Shown here one piece after another: positions 8,371-17,984 of a stretch of DNA of 64,000 bases (position 1 is the stretch's first letter; every line of letters begins with the position of its first letter). This DNA is from Flavobacterium ichthyis (GTDB taxonomy: Bacteria > Bacteroidota > Bacteroidia > Flavobacteriales > Flavobacteriaceae), in assembly GCF_009915155.1 (NCBI RefSeq), contig NZ_JAABLM010000006.1, positions 124,001 through 188,000 on the forward strand. Direction: 5' to 3'. The notes beneath the pieces were generated by a model that was not told the origin of the DNA, did no database searches, and saw nothing but the letters and a program-made list of their open reading frames with translations. The position numbers and the translations under genes are program-made.

Positions 8371-9513
8371 ATGCACATCGCCTTTCTAACTCCAGAATAT
8401 CCTCACCAAAAAGTTAACCATGCCGCCGGAATTGGCACAAGCATCAAGAACTTGGCATTGGCTTTAGCAAAAAATGGCGTTCGTGTTTCAGTTGTCGTTT
8501 ATTCACAAAAAGAATTTGCCGTGTTCCAAGAAAATGGGGTTACTATACATTTGATTCCCCATAAAAAATACCGTTTTTTTACTTGGTATTTTTATCGGAA
8601 ACACCTTCAAAATTATCTCAATCAACTCACTATTCAAGAAAAAGTTGACTTAATTGAAGCTCCAGATTGGACAGGAATTACCGCTTTTATGAAGTTTAAG
8701 GTTCCGTTAGTAATCCGCTTCCATGGGAGTGATGCTTATTTTTGCCATTTAGAAAACAGAAAACAGAAATTTAAAAATTTTTGGTTTGAAAAATTAGCAT
8801 TGAAGAGCGCCAAAGCATTTATTGCCCCCACAAAATTTGCTGGAGAATTGACACAACAATTGTTTAAAATTAAAAGTCAGCAAATACAAATAATATATAA
8901 TGGATTACAATTGTCGCATTTTAGTAACAAAAATCCAGGAGTTTTTGAACCCGGACTGATTTTATATTACGGTACCATCATTCGTAAAAAAGGCGTACTG
9001 GAACTACCTGAAATTATGAAAAATGTTATCTTACAATATCCCGATGTAACATTAATACTAATTGGTGGAGATTCTGCAGATGTTAAAACCAATTCAAAAT
9101 CTACTTGGGAATTACTAAAGTCAAATTGCGATACCGCTTTAAAAAATAAAATCAAGTATTTAGGAAAAGTACCTTATCATGAAGTTCAAGAATATATTAA
9201 AAAGGCAAATGTTTGTATCTTTCCTACTTATGCCGAAACTTTAGGGATGGTTACCATAGAATCGATGGCAATGCAAAAAGCAGTAGTAAATAGCAATATT
9301 GGTTGGGCAAATGAATTGATTATCGACTCAGAAAGTGGATTTTTAATCTATCCGAGTGATCATGAACAATATGCCAAGGCTATCGTAAAAGTTTTGCAGA
9401 ATCCCGAATTGGCACAAGAAATCGGGAAAAAAGCGAGGGAACGGGTGGAAGCAAAATTTGATATTGAAAAAATTGCCGAACAGAACATTGAATTTTATAA
9501 AAGCCAGTTATGA
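8371..9513 (+). CDS. Glycosyltransferase family 4 (GT-B)
   Basis: A 380-residue retaining GT-B glycosyltransferase. The N-terminal acceptor domain starts with MHIAFLTPEYPHQKVNHAAG and GIGTSIKNLALALAKNG, the pattern of Glyco_transf_4. VIRFHGSDAYF lies near residue 112 and IYNGLQLSHF near 175. The donor domain shows YYGTIIRKKGVLELP and ETLGMVTIESMAMQKAVV near residue 290, which includes the E-x7-E motif. The stop overlaps the next GT gene by four bases (ATGA). It probably acts on the growing lipid-linked repeat unit; the sugar is unknown. Confidence 0.88.
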   Translation: MHIAFLTPEYPHQKVNHAAGIGTSIKNLALALAKNGVRVSVVVYSQKEFAVFQENGVTIHLIPHKKYRFFTWYFYRKHLQNYLNQLTIQEKVDLIEAPDWTGITAFMKFKVPLVIRFHGSDAYFCHLENRKQKFKNFWFEKLALKSAKAFIAPTKFAGELTQQLFKIKSQQIQIIYNGLQLSHFSNKNPGVFEPGLILYYGTIIRKKGVLELPEIMKNVILQYPDVTLILIGGDSADVKTNSKSTWELLKSNCDTALKNKIKYLGKVPYHEVQEYIKKANVCIFPTYAETLGMVTIESMAMQKAVVNSNIGWANELIIDSESGFLIYPSDHEQYAKAIVKVLQNPELAQEIGKKARERVEAKFDIEKIAEQNIEFYKSQL

Positions 9514-11051
9514 TCATTTTTTATCATCAAGACCAAAAAGTTACACGTGTGTTTCATCAAACGAATAGAACTTCTGTTTCTCTCGCTAAATTTTCGTTAG
9601 GAAAAACACTTTTTATTTTGGCTAAAATGTTTCCTAACGATTTGATTGTTTGGTGTCATGAATCTCAAAAAGAAAATTTAAATTTAAAGCAATTGCCTGA
9701 AATTTTTCACCATCAAAAAATTATGGCATCGTATCATCCAAGTCAGTTATATTTCCCTGACAGCATTGGTTATGTAGAAGAATCTCCCTTCATTAAGGTA
9801 AAAAAAGTTGTGAAATATCCTACTTGGCAAATGAGTAGTTTGGCAGGCGGAATTCATGCGAGTATTTTAAATGAGATAAAGTTTAATGCTGAAGATAATT
9901 TTGATTATCTGCTTTGTTCTATTGCTAAAATGCTGATGCCACAAGGTTTATTGTGTTATTCAGAACCGCGAATGCTTGTTCAATCGTTACCTAACCAACC
10001 GCACGAAAATGCGAGTTTAAACCAATTGTTCCGCTTTGTAAAACAGCATTACAGGACACGTTGGGTTTTTTTGTTGTTTTTAAATTTCTTTTTATACGAA
10101 CGAAAATTTCCAGTCGTCGCACTTTTCAGGACTGCTTTCTTGGGTAAAAGAACCCGTTCCATTTCTTTAGAACATCTTCCCATAAATTCGACTATGGCTG
10201 GAACTCCCGAAAATACTGTGGATGTCATAATTCCCACCATCGGCAGGAAACCGTATTTATATAATGTATTGTGTGATTTTCGCCAACAAACGCATTTACC
10301 TAAGAAAATTATTATTGTGGAACAAAATCCATTGCCAGACAGCACTTCCGAATTAGATTATCTCACTAAAGAAAATTGGCCGTTTGAAATTGAACATATT
10401 TTTACCCATCAAGCGGGGGCTTGTAATGCCAGAAATGTGGCATTGTCAAAAATTGCTCACGAGTGGGTTTTTATGGCGGACGATGACATCCGTTTTGAGC
10501 GGAATTTTCTCTATAATTTGTTACAAAATATCAACAATACGGGAAATAAAATTGCCACCATCAGCTGTCTGCAGCAAGGTGAGGAAAAAATCTATCAAAA
10601 GATTATTCAATGGTCCACTTTTGGTTCTGGAACGAGTATTGTTAAGCGGCATTGCCTTAACAATATAAAGTTCAACATGGCTCTTGAATTTGGTTATGGC
10701 GAAGACATGGATTTTGGCATGCAATTACGAAATGCCGGATATGATGTTATCTATTTGCCTTTTCCTGAAATCCTGCATTTAAAAGCACCAATGGGTGGTT
10801 TCCGCATTAAACCGACTTTGCCTTGGCAAAATGAAACAATTCAGCCCAAACCTTCCCCAACAGTAATGTTATTTAAAAAAACGCATTTAACTCCACAGCA
10901 ATTAATGGGTTATAAAACAATTTTGTTTTTTAAATTCTACTCACGCCAATCTATAAAAAATCCAGTCCGTTATTTTCGTGAGTTTAAAAAAAGGTGGAAG
11001 TCGAGTATGGAATGGGCTTGCTTTTTGGAAAAAAAATCAACACTAAAATAA
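9510..11051 (+). CDS. Family 2 glycosyltransferase with long N-terminal extension
   Basis: A 513-residue protein whose catalytic GT-A domain begins only near residue 235: VDVIIPTIGRKPYLYNVL, then MADDDIRFERNF near 321 (acidic DDD metal/nucleotide site) and LEFGYGEDMDFGMQLRNAGY near 390. The first ~230 residues have no motif I recognise. They contain ICHE/WCHESQKEN-type and SLAGGIHASIL stretches and may form an acceptor-binding or second transferase domain. It follows the previous GT with a four-base overlap and is the last gene of the first run of the cluster, followed by a 93-base gap. It has no transmembrane segment. Confidence 0.83.
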   Translation: MIIFYHQDQKVTRVFHQTNRTSVSLAKFSLGKTLFILAKMFPNDLIVWCHESQKENLNLKQLPEIFHHQKIMASYHPSQLYFPDSIGYVEESPFIKVKKVVKYPTWQMSSLAGGIHASILNEIKFNAEDNFDYLLCSIAKMLMPQGLLCYSEPRMLVQSLPNQPHENASLNQLFRFVKQHYRTRWVFLLFLNFFLYERKFPVVALFRTAFLGKRTRSISLEHLPINSTMAGTPENTVDVIIPTIGRKPYLYNVLCDFRQQTHLPKKIIIVEQNPLPDSTSELDYLTKENWPFEIEHIFTHQAGACNARNVALSKIAHEWVFMADDDIRFERNFLYNLLQNINNTGNKIATISCLQQGEEKIYQKIIQWSTFGSGTSIVKRHCLNNIKFNMALEFGYGEDMDFGMQLRNAGYDVIYLPFPEILHLKAPMGGFRIKPTLPWQNETIQPKPSPTVMLFKKTHLTPQQLMGYKTILFFKFYSRQSIKNPVRYFREFKKRWKSSMEWACFLEKKSTLK

Positions 11052-11121
11052 GTTTTTATTAAAAGAGTTTTTCCTTTAATCTTAATTTTTATAAAGCTCG
11101 CTATACTTGAGTTTGCTTCGT

Positions 11122-11129
11122 TATCTTTG
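11122..11129 (+). promoter_or_regulatory. Bacteroidetes -7 promoter element
   Basis: TATCTTTG matches TAnnTTTG and ends 15 bases before the ATG at 11145. No clear TTTG -33 box is seen at the expected distance. It suggests that the GT gene at 11145 has its own transcript. Confidence 0.5.
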
Positions 11130-11144
11130 AAAACATTTTAACCT

Positions 11145-12143
11145 ATGGAATTTTCACTGATTATTTGCACCTATCAACGTCCGGAACCCTTGCAACTTTT
11201 ACTGCAATCGGTAATCAAACAATCTTTATACCCTAACGAAATAATTATTGTTGACGGCAGTTTGGATGTAGATACAGAAAAGATGCTGCAAAAAAAAATC
11301 TATAAAGGATTGCGATATTTTCGAGTAGATCCTGCTGACAGAGGCTTAACCCGCCAACGCAATTTTGGGATTTCCAAAGTGGCAAGCACCAGCGAAATTA
11401 TTTGTTTTCTAGACGATGACACTATTTTGTCCGAGCATTATTTTAAAGAATTATTAAATACATACCAGCAATTTCCAAACGCCTTAGCAGTTGGTGGCTA
11501 CATCACAAATGAAACAACGTGGTTTGAATCTTCTGGAAATTCTTCACTTTCTCATCAATATTTTTGCTACGACGGTTTTTGTCGGAAAGAAAGCTCACGT
11601 TTTAAAATGCGTAAAAAACTAGGATTAGATTCTAATGTTCCGCCTGGTTTTTCGCCAAACTATTCTCATGGCAGAAGTGTCAGTTTTTTGCCTCCTTCCG
11701 GAAAAATTTATCCCGTCGAACAAATTATGGGGGGTGTTTCTTCATTTAAAAAATCAATTTTTGACCAGTCTCAATTTTCTACTTATTTTGAAGGTTACGG
11801 ATTATATGAAGATGCAGATTTTTCCATTCGTCTTGCCAAAACAGGTTTGCTCTACCTTAATACTGCAGCACAATTAGAACATCATCATGCTCCAGACGGA
11901 AGACCCAATCAGTACCAATATGGTAAAATGGTGGTTCGAAATGGTTGGTATGTTTGGCGAGTAAAAAATCTAAACCCCAACATTAAAGATTGGTTTAAAT
12001 GGCATGCAATAACCATTTTACTAACGGCAATTCGTGCTACAAATATATTAACCACTTCTGAAAAAAAGAAAGCTTTTACAGAAACCATTGGTCGTCTTTC
12101 GGGATGGGTAAGTTTAATATTTGATAAACCGGGGAGGAGTTAG
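11145..12143 (+). CDS. Family 2 glycosyltransferase
   Basis: A 332-residue inverting GT-A glycosyltransferase. FSLIICTYQRPEPLQLLLQS forms the N-terminal nucleotide-binding strand, QRNFGIS follows near residue 75, and ICFLDDDTILSEHYF near 87 is the DxD-type metal site. IMGGVSSFKKSIF and FEGYGLYEDADFSIRLAKTG (about 195-235) are the usual acceptor-side motifs. It stands apart from the upstream GT run by 93 bases and has its own -7 box. The next gene is on the opposite strand, so this transcript ends here. A rhamnosyl- or galactofuranosyl-type activity is possible but cannot be read. Confidence 0.87.
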   Translation: MEFSLIICTYQRPEPLQLLLQSVIKQSLYPNEIIIVDGSLDVDTEKMLQKKIYKGLRYFRVDPADRGLTRQRNFGISKVASTSEIICFLDDDTILSEHYFKELLNTYQQFPNALAVGGYITNETTWFESSGNSSLSHQYFCYDGFCRKESSRFKMRKKLGLDSNVPPGFSPNYSHGRSVSFLPPSGKIYPVEQIMGGVSSFKKSIFDQSQFSTYFEGYGLYEDADFSIRLAKTGLLYLNTAAQLEHHHAPDGRPNQYQYGKMVVRNGWYVWRVKNLNPNIKDWFKWHAITILLTAIRATNILTTSEKKKAFTETIGRLSGWVSLIFDKPGRS

Positions 12144-12197
12144 GAGTGATTGTTGTAGTTAATTTTTAAATGCCAAATTTTTTTAGCTATTTTTTAA

Positions 12198-13145
12198 TTA
12201 AAACCCTAAAAAACTTCCTGAATCAGTAACGCTACAATTACACTCACGACGGGATTGATCGTTTCTTTTAAATGTGTATTTTAAATAAAATTGGTGAGAA
12301 CTTGGGGCAAATTTACTGATGTCGCTGATATTATGGTCATACGCATAACCGGCCTGAAAATTTTCAAAAAACTGAATACCTACCATTCCAGTAATGGCTG
12401 AATCCCATCGATAAGCTGCCCCGAAACGAAATTTATTTCTAAAATCGAAATTAGCAGCAATGTCAAAAGCAATGGGAGCTCCTGGAACGCCTTTTGCCAA
12501 AATGGAAGGTTTTAAAATCAACTCGTCCGTCAATGAAGTTTGAAAACCGGTCATCAAATAAAGATGCGGTTTGGTGCTGGCTTCGGCTTGTTGTACGGTT
12601 GCGTTGTAATTTGTGCTGATGAAATTTGGCGTGGACAATCCGGCAAACCACACTTTATTAGTGTATAAAATTCCAGCTCCAATTCTCGGTGCAAAACGGT
12701 TTTCAATATTATTTGCCAGTAAAGCATCGTCTGCATCGGCTTCGTCTAAACGGGAATAATCGACATTAATATTATTAAAACCACCTTTTAGCCCAAAGGA
12801 AAGCATATCGCCATCATCATTTAAAAAAACGCTGTACGAATAATCAACTGTAAATGAGAGTTCATCTGTTACCCCAATTTTATCGTTAATTACATTAAAA
12901 CCCAATCCCATTTTTTCATCAATTGGTGCATTAATGTTGAGGTTTTGACTTTCGGGAGCTCCATCAATTCCCACAAATTGGCTTCGGTGAATGAGCATAA
13001 TGCTACCATCATAAAATCCGGCAAAGGCAGGGTTAAATGAAGAAATATTTAAGCGATAGTCAGAAAATTGAACGTCTTGTTGGGCTTGTAATTTGCCCAT
13101 TGAAAAAAGTCCTAACGTTAGCAAAATATATTTGGAAAAATTCAT
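12198..13145 (-). CDS. PorP/SprF family type IX secretion membrane protein
   Basis: A 315-residue outer-membrane protein with a signal peptide (MNFSKYILLTLGLFSMGKLQ, cleavage after AQ) and the PorP/SprF pattern QQDVQFSDYRLNISSFNPAF, GIDGAPESQNLNINAPID and LGFNVINDKIGVTD. The family forms a 14-strand barrel; in Flavobacterium johnsoniae SprF is needed to secrete SprB, and each PorP/SprF is usually paired with one T9SS substrate. Here the adhesin-like gene lies immediately upstream on the same strand, with six bases between them, so the pair is an operon. The C-terminal CNCSVTDSGSFLGF tail beyond the last strand is unusual. Confidence 0.9.
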   Translation of the reverse strand: MNFSKYILLTLGLFSMGKLQAQQDVQFSDYRLNISSFNPAFAGFYDGSIMLIHRSQFVGIDGAPESQNLNINAPIDEKMGLGFNVINDKIGVTDELSFTVDYSYSVFLNDDGDMLSFGLKGGFNNINVDYSRLDEADADDALLANNIENRFAPRIGAGILYTNKVWFAGLSTPNFISTNYNATVQQAEASTKPHLYLMTGFQTSLTDELILKPSILAKGVPGAPIAFDIAANFDFRNKFRFGAAYRWDSAITGMVGIQFFENFQAGYAYDHNISDISKFAPSSHQFYLKYTFKRNDQSRRECNCSVTDSGSFLGF

Positions 13146-13151
13146 ATTGGT

Positions 13152-15692
13152 TTAATAAGTAAGGTGTAAATAACCTGATTTAGATTTTGAAATACCGTCG
13201 ATTCCAATGTAATTAAAAATATAAAAGTAAGTGCCGTGTGGTAACAATTGAGTTCCTGTGGCAACGTTCGGACCTTTATTGGCAATTCCTTTAAAATAGT
13301 TATTGTGCGTTCCGTAATTTTTTGTTTCAAAAACTAAAGAACCATAACGGTTGAAAATTTGCAAATTATTTTCAGGATGTTTTTCAATATTTCTAATCGA
13401 AAAATAATCATTTCTACCATCATTATTTGGCGTTACCGCATTGTGCACAAAAACATCACATTCATTTACCACCGCCAAAACTTCGAGCCTCTGGCTACTT
13501 TCACAACCGTTTTCTATTTGAGCGGCATAATACAAAGTATTGTTTTGCAAAGTTTCGCTTGACGCCAAAGCAGTTCCGTTTTCGGAAACATCGTACCACA
13601 CAATTGAGGATTCATTGGCTACTAAATCAGCAACGGTAGGGTTGAGTTCCAAACAAAATTCTTGCGTGGTTAAAGCAGTTGGCGGATTGGTATCAGAAAT
13701 TATTACTGTAATTGGCAAACGGTTTTCTCCAACACATGTTCCAAACACAAATGCCGCGTAATAGGTTTGACTATAAAGAGGTGTTTCCGGCGGAAAAGGA
13801 ACAGTACTATCCGAGGTGCTGAAAAATCTTACATTAGGTTCATTTACCGTTAAATCGGCAACGGTTGGCATGTTCACTCGGCAAAATTCTTGAGTAGTAT
13901 TGCTTGTTGTGGGCAAAGGAATAGGTTCAACTGTAACTGTTGCCGAAGCTGTAGTAGTATTTCCGGAAATATCTGTAACGGTTAGCGTGATATTATTAAT
14001 ACCAATATGTAGGCACGAAAAATTTTCTTGGCTAATCGTCATAGAACTGATGGCACAATTATCAGAGGAACCATTGTCAATATCTGCGGGAGTTACGACT
14101 GCTACACCATCAGTGTTAAGCGTTACGTTTATATTTTGGGCAATGGCAATTGGCGGCGTATTTTCGGAAACATTTACGATTGCTGTAGCCGAAGAATTAT
14201 TTCCCGCATTATCAGTTGTTGTGAGGGTTACCGTATTGTTTCCAATATCTGCACAAGAAAAAGTGTCTTTGTCTAAGGTAAGTGCCACAATTCCGCAATT
14301 ATCGTTTGAGCCCGCATCAATCTGTGAAGGTATAATCGTGGCTTGTCCCGCAGCATCTAACACCACGTTTATATTTTGCGTAAGCGAAACTGGCGAAATA
14401 TTATCTACTACTGTAACCACTGCTGTTGCCGTACTCACGTTTCCGTTTGCGGCCGTAATAGTTAGGGTTACAGTGTTGTCACCCAAATCTGCACAACTAA
14501 AAGTATCACGGTCTAATTGTCTGTTAGTAATGCCGCAAGAATTGGTAGAGCCATTGTCAATTTGATTTGGCGAAATGGTTACATTTCCCGAAGCGTCCAA
14601 ATTAGCGGTAATGTTTTGCGTGATAACAATAGAATTTGGGTCGAGCATAAGGTTCTGCGAAGCAGTCTCAGAACAACCATTTGGCAATGTTACTTCAAAG
14701 GTATAAAAACCACTCATGGAAGCAGCGATGTTGGGTCGAACCGGATTTAAAAGTGTACTTGTCCAGCCATCAGGTCCTGTCCATAAATATGTGGCTGTTG
14801 GTACCGCAGTTCCCAGAAGTTCCAAGGTTTGTGTGGCGCAAATGGCAGCATTATTGAATGAAAAATTTGCTATTGGCGCTTCAAGCACTTCAATTGTTGT
14901 AGAAGCATTAGCATCGCAAGGAGCGATTCCTACGCTGTAATTTATAGTATGAATACCGATTCCTGCTGTTGCGGGATCAAAAATTCCTTCGGGTGAAACA
15001 CCAGGACCCGACCAAAGACCACCATTAGTTCCAGCGGTAAGGGTTACCAATCCGTTATTTTGACAAATAGGTGCAACTGGATCAATTGTAGCATCCGGTG
15101 GAGCCGTTTGTGCTCCTGGACCTAACTGTATTGTAAACGAACTATTAGCATTAGAATAATCTTGAACTACAACCATTAATTGAGAACCGGCAGTTACCAT
15201 TGGAGCACTTACAGGAGAATTACATGGAAAAGAATTTCCAAATTGTACACAACCACCTTCATTTGCAGCATAGTTACAACTCAACATATTTGCAGGATTG
15301 ATGATGGCGTTACACGGAATTTCGCCATCGGGAATATTAAAAATAAGTACATCCAGGTATCCAAAACCTCCGTCGCCTTCCACCAATAAATTCAGCGGAC
15401 CGTTAGTAGAAATATTCAATAAAATAAAGGCGAATTTAAAAGCACCTTCTTCACCAATTTGGCATCCTCTGTGAAAATTGGGCACACTTGCTTCAAAATT
15501 AAACGGACCCGCCACGCCACTCTGGCAAATGGTGGTGTTAGAATTACAGGCTTGAGTGGCGAAAGTCTGCTGGTTGTCTAAAACTTTTTTGTTGAATGTT
15601 TTGTAATCGCCTTTTGGCGGATTGCGTTGGGCAAAAGTATTACTGCTTGAGAAAAGCAATAAAAAGGCTGCGAAAAAATATAGTAGTTTCAT
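13152..15692 (-). CDS. T9SS-exported modular adhesin-like protein with HYR/SprB-like repeats and CHU_C domain
   Basis: An 846-residue secreted protein. The signal peptide is MKLLYFFAAFLLLFSSSNTF (cleavage after AQ). Domains in order are an N-terminal domain (about 40-195) with cysteines, Ig/PKD-like modules (about 200-350), three ~80-residue repeats at about 355-433, 434-513 and 514-592 that share QNI..LD..G..T..P.QID.GS.D.CGI, two shorter repeats starting TTQEFC at about 596 and 673, and a gliding-motility C-terminal (CHU_C, type B sorting) domain from about 743, recognised by AVTPNNDGRNDYF and LQIFNRYGSLVFE. I chose ATG 15692 because the longer TTG start at 15722 sits inside the -7 promoter box. 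It is probably a surface adhesin exported with the adjacent PorP/SprF. Confidence 0.9.
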   Translation of the reverse strand: MKLLYFFAAFLLLFSSSNTFAQRNPPKGDYKTFNKKVLDNQQTFATQACNSNTTICQSGVAGPFNFEASVPNFHRGCQIGEEGAFKFAFILLNISTNGPLNLLVEGDGGFGYLDVLIFNIPDGEIPCNAIINPANMLSCNYAANEGGCVQFGNSFPCNSPVSAPMVTAGSQLMVVVQDYSNANSSFTIQLGPGAQTAPPDATIDPVAPICQNNGLVTLTAGTNGGLWSGPGVSPEGIFDPATAGIGIHTINYSVGIAPCDANASTTIEVLEAPIANFSFNNAAICATQTLELLGTAVPTATYLWTGPDGWTSTLLNPVRPNIAASMSGFYTFEVTLPNGCSETASQNLMLDPNSIVITQNITANLDASGNVTISPNQIDNGSTNSCGITNRQLDRDTFSCADLGDNTVTLTITAANGNVSTATAVVTVVDNISPVSLTQNINVVLDAAGQATIIPSQIDAGSNDNCGIVALTLDKDTFSCADIGNNTVTLTTTDNAGNNSSATAIVNVSENTPPIAIAQNINVTLNTDGVAVVTPADIDNGSSDNCAISSMTISQENFSCLHIGINNITLTVTDISGNTTTASATVTVEPIPLPTTSNTTQEFCRVNMPTVADLTVNEPNVRFFSTSDSTVPFPPETPLYSQTYYAAFVFGTCVGENRLPITVIISDTNPPTALTTQEFCLELNPTVADLVANESSIVWYDVSENGTALASSETLQNNTLYYAAQIENGCESSQRLEVLAVVNECDVFVHNAVTPNNDGRNDYFSIRNIEKHPENNLQIFNRYGSLVFETKNYGTHNNYFKGIANKGPNVATGTQLLPHGTYFYIFNYIGIDGISKSKSGYLHLTY

Positions 15693-15719
15693 CAAATTGC
15701 GGATTGTGCGGATCATCGG

Positions 15720-15727
15720 CAAAGATA
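15720..15727 (-). promoter_or_regulatory. Bacteroidetes -7 promoter element for the adhesin/porP operon
   Basis: On the minus strand TATCTTTG matches TAnnTTTG exactly, with a TTTC about 17 bases upstream as a weak -33 box. Transcription would start near 15712, twenty bases before ATG 15692. This decides the start codon of the adhesin. Confidence 0.6.
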
Positions 15728-15843
15728 AGCAAGTTTAGAGTAAGGAAATACAAGCTGTTTGATAAACTTTTTTTCGATTAATATGCTAAAATGTTTACTT
15801 TTAAACGCTATTAATCACATTTAAAAAAAGCACCTCAGTTTGT

Positions 15844-16872
15844 ATGTTGAAATTGCTAAGAAAAAAAATAAGAAAGAAGTTTAACGAAGTGCAGCAATTT
15901 CATTCTGATGTAAGGTTTTATGATGGTTCCACTTCTGTAATTTACCTCAAATTGCCACATAGAACTAAAGTGAGGACCTATCTTAATCTATTTGTTTTTT
16001 TGAAAAAATCATTTCCAGAAACTAAAATAGTGTTGGCATTTTCGTTATTCCGTTATTTTGTTTTAGCCAAATGGTTTTCGGTTTATCCTGAACTTTATTT
16101 CAAAAGACCATTCAAAAAAATCTCTAAACTTAGGTCTTTCTCCACTTTAGGAAATCCAGATTTTTTGGTAAATTTTAATTACGAAAAAGTGTATGGTTCT
16201 GATGAATTTGTACCCGAAGTATTGCCATATATTATGCATCCACAAAACTATCTTGCTGATACAAATACTATATACAATGGTCGTTTTTGCGGGATTTTGA
16301 TTAGCGGTAATTTTGCAAAAAATATTTATGATACACCGGTAATGCAGGAAAAATTTGGAATTAAAAATCGCTACCAAATTTTAGAAAGTATTAAACAACA
16401 TCAAAAAACAATCTTTTTGACTGGAGATGAATTTGTTGGCCAATTAAATTCAGGTATTCTTTTAGATAAACTTGTAGTTATGAGTTGGAGTAATGGAGCA
16501 ATTCCATCGGAAAAATGGCGTTACTATTTATCATCGGCAAAATTCATTTTATGTACTCCAGGAATGACAATGCCTTTGTGTCATAATGTTCTAGAAGCAC
16601 TTTCTGTTGGAACGGTTCCAATTGTAAATTATCCACATTGGTTGAATCCAAGTTTGAAAGACGGCGAAAATTGTTTGGTTTATAGCGATAATTTACATGA
16701 AGTTATTGACAAATCCTTGAACATGAGCGGCGAAGAATATGAGAAATTGAGTGAAAATGTAATCAGTTTTTATCAAAAATACTATCAAAGTTTCGATTTT
16801 GACGAACATCGTGGAGGCAAAATTACATTGGTGAATGAAAATAGTAACGATTTACCTTCCATAAAAAGATGA
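15844..16872 (+). CDS. Exostosin-like / GT-B glycosyltransferase
   Basis: A 342-residue protein without a signal peptide. The C-terminal half has WRYYLSSAKFILCTPGMTMP, HNVLEALSVGTVPIVNYPHW and DGENCLVYSDN (about 220-285). This is the donor-site region of GT-B enzymes, closest in feel to exostosin-like and GT1/GT4 proteins where a single E near a SVGTVPI loop binds the nucleotide. The N-terminal third is basic and resembles no domain I can name. It is the first gene of the second GT run and overlaps the next gene by four bases. Function as a polysaccharide glycosyltransferase is inferred mainly from context and the C-terminal motif. Confidence 0.65.
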   Translation: MLKLLRKKIRKKFNEVQQFHSDVRFYDGSTSVIYLKLPHRTKVRTYLNLFVFLKKSFPETKIVLAFSLFRYFVLAKWFSVYPELYFKRPFKKISKLRSFSTLGNPDFLVNFNYEKVYGSDEFVPEVLPYIMHPQNYLADTNTIYNGRFCGILISGNFAKNIYDTPVMQEKFGIKNRYQILESIKQHQKTIFLTGDEFVGQLNSGILLDKLVVMSWSNGAIPSEKWRYYLSSAKFILCTPGMTMPLCHNVLEALSVGTVPIVNYPHWLNPSLKDGENCLVYSDNLHEVIDKSLNMSGEEYEKLSENVISFYQKYYQSFDFDEHRGGKITLVNENSNDLPSIKR

Positions 16873-17984
16873 TAATTGCTGTTTTTACCCACGTTATTCA
16901 TACTAAAAGCAACGAAAAATATTTTGGTTACGGACCTTACGTGAAAGAAATGAATTTGTGGTTTCAAAATGTGTCCGAAGTTATTTTGGTTGCTCCGTTA
17001 CAGTCAGGTAAACCTGATAAAATTGATATTGCTTATCAAGCTCCAAAACTGACTTTTATCACAATTCCAACCCTTTATTTTAAAAGTCTAAAACATTTTT
17101 TTAGAAGTATTTTTTTGTTGCCGAAAATGTTTTTTAGCATCTTCCGCACCATGCAAAAAGCCGATCATATTCATTTGCGATGTCCCGGAAATATTGGGCT
17201 TTTGGGATGTTTGGTACAAATTTTTTTTCCGAAGAAGAAAAAATCAGCAAAATATGCCGGAAATTGGGATTCTCAATCCAAGCAACCGTGGAGTTACAAG
17301 TTGCAAAAATATATTTTAAGCAATACTTTTTTAACGAAAAATATGCAGGTGTTGGTTTATGGCGAATGGGAACATCAGTCTCAAAACATTAAATCTTTTT
17401 TTACCGCCACTTATCGGGAATCAGATAAAATAGAAGTGCCTCAAAGAACATTTAAAATTATAAGATTTGTTTTTGCCGGAACACTTTCAGCCGGAAAACG
17501 CCCGATGTACGCCTTGGAAATTGTTCATCAACTGTTTCAAAAAGGTTTTCCAATTCAATTTGATTTTTATGGAGAAGGACCGGAAAGAGCTTTTCTTGAA
17601 AATTATATCGAAACAAATAATTTAAAAAATCAGGTAACTTTACACGGCAATCAAGATGAAATGACCGTGCGAAAGGCTTACCAAAATGCCCATTTTCTTT
17701 TGCTTCCGTCCAAAAGTGAGGGTTGGCCAAAAGTGGTTGCCGAAGCTATGTTTTGGGGCTGTATTCCACTAGCAACTCCGGTTTCGTGTGTTTCAAACAT
17801 GTTGGAAAATGGGCGAAGAGGTATTTTGTTGACACTCAATCAGGAAACAGATGTCGAAAAAATTGAAACTATTTTGCATGATCAAGACCAATTTAATCAA
17901 ATGAGTCAATTGGCGAAAAATTGGTCGCAGTTTTATACTTTAGATGTCTTTGAAAAAGAAATACAAAAAATTTTAAGCGTATGA
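16869..17984 (+). CDS. Glycosyltransferase family 4 (GT-B)
   Basis: A 371-residue GT-B enzyme. The donor domain (about residues 190-350) shows IRFVFAGTLSAGKRPMYALE, FDFYGEGPERAFLENYI, VTLHGNQDEMTVRKAY and SKSEGWPKVVAEAMFWGC; the last includes the E-x7-E motif near 283. The N-terminal half includes HLRCPGNIGLLGCLVQIFFP and KYAGNWDSQSKQPWSYKLQK, typical of group 1 enzymes of capsule loci. Both ends overlap neighbours by four bases (ATGA), so it is part of a tightly coupled run. The sugar is unknown. Confidence 0.87.
   Translation: MIIAVFTHVIHTKSNEKYFGYGPYVKEMNLWFQNVSEVILVAPLQSGKPDKIDIAYQAPKLTFITIPTLYFKSLKHFFRSIFLLPKMFFSIFRTMQKADHIHLRCPGNIGLLGCLVQIFFPKKKKSAKYAGNWDSQSKQPWSYKLQKYILSNTFLTKNMQVLVYGEWEHQSQNIKSFFTATYRESDKIEVPQRTFKIIRFVFAGTLSAGKRPMYALEIVHQLFQKGFPIQFDFYGEGPERAFLENYIETNNLKNQVTLHGNQDEMTVRKAYQNAHFLLLPSKSEGWPKVVAEAMFWGCIPLATPVSCVSNMLENGRRGILLTLNQETDVEKIETILHDQDQFNQMSQLAKNWSQFYTLDVFEKEIQKILSV

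Noticed and set aside
13900..14565. Plus-strand frame of 221 codons
   Set aside because: It lies antisense to the repeat region of the adhesin gene and its low-complexity Val/Ser/Ile-rich translation reflects the repeated Thr/Asn-rich codons on the true strand.
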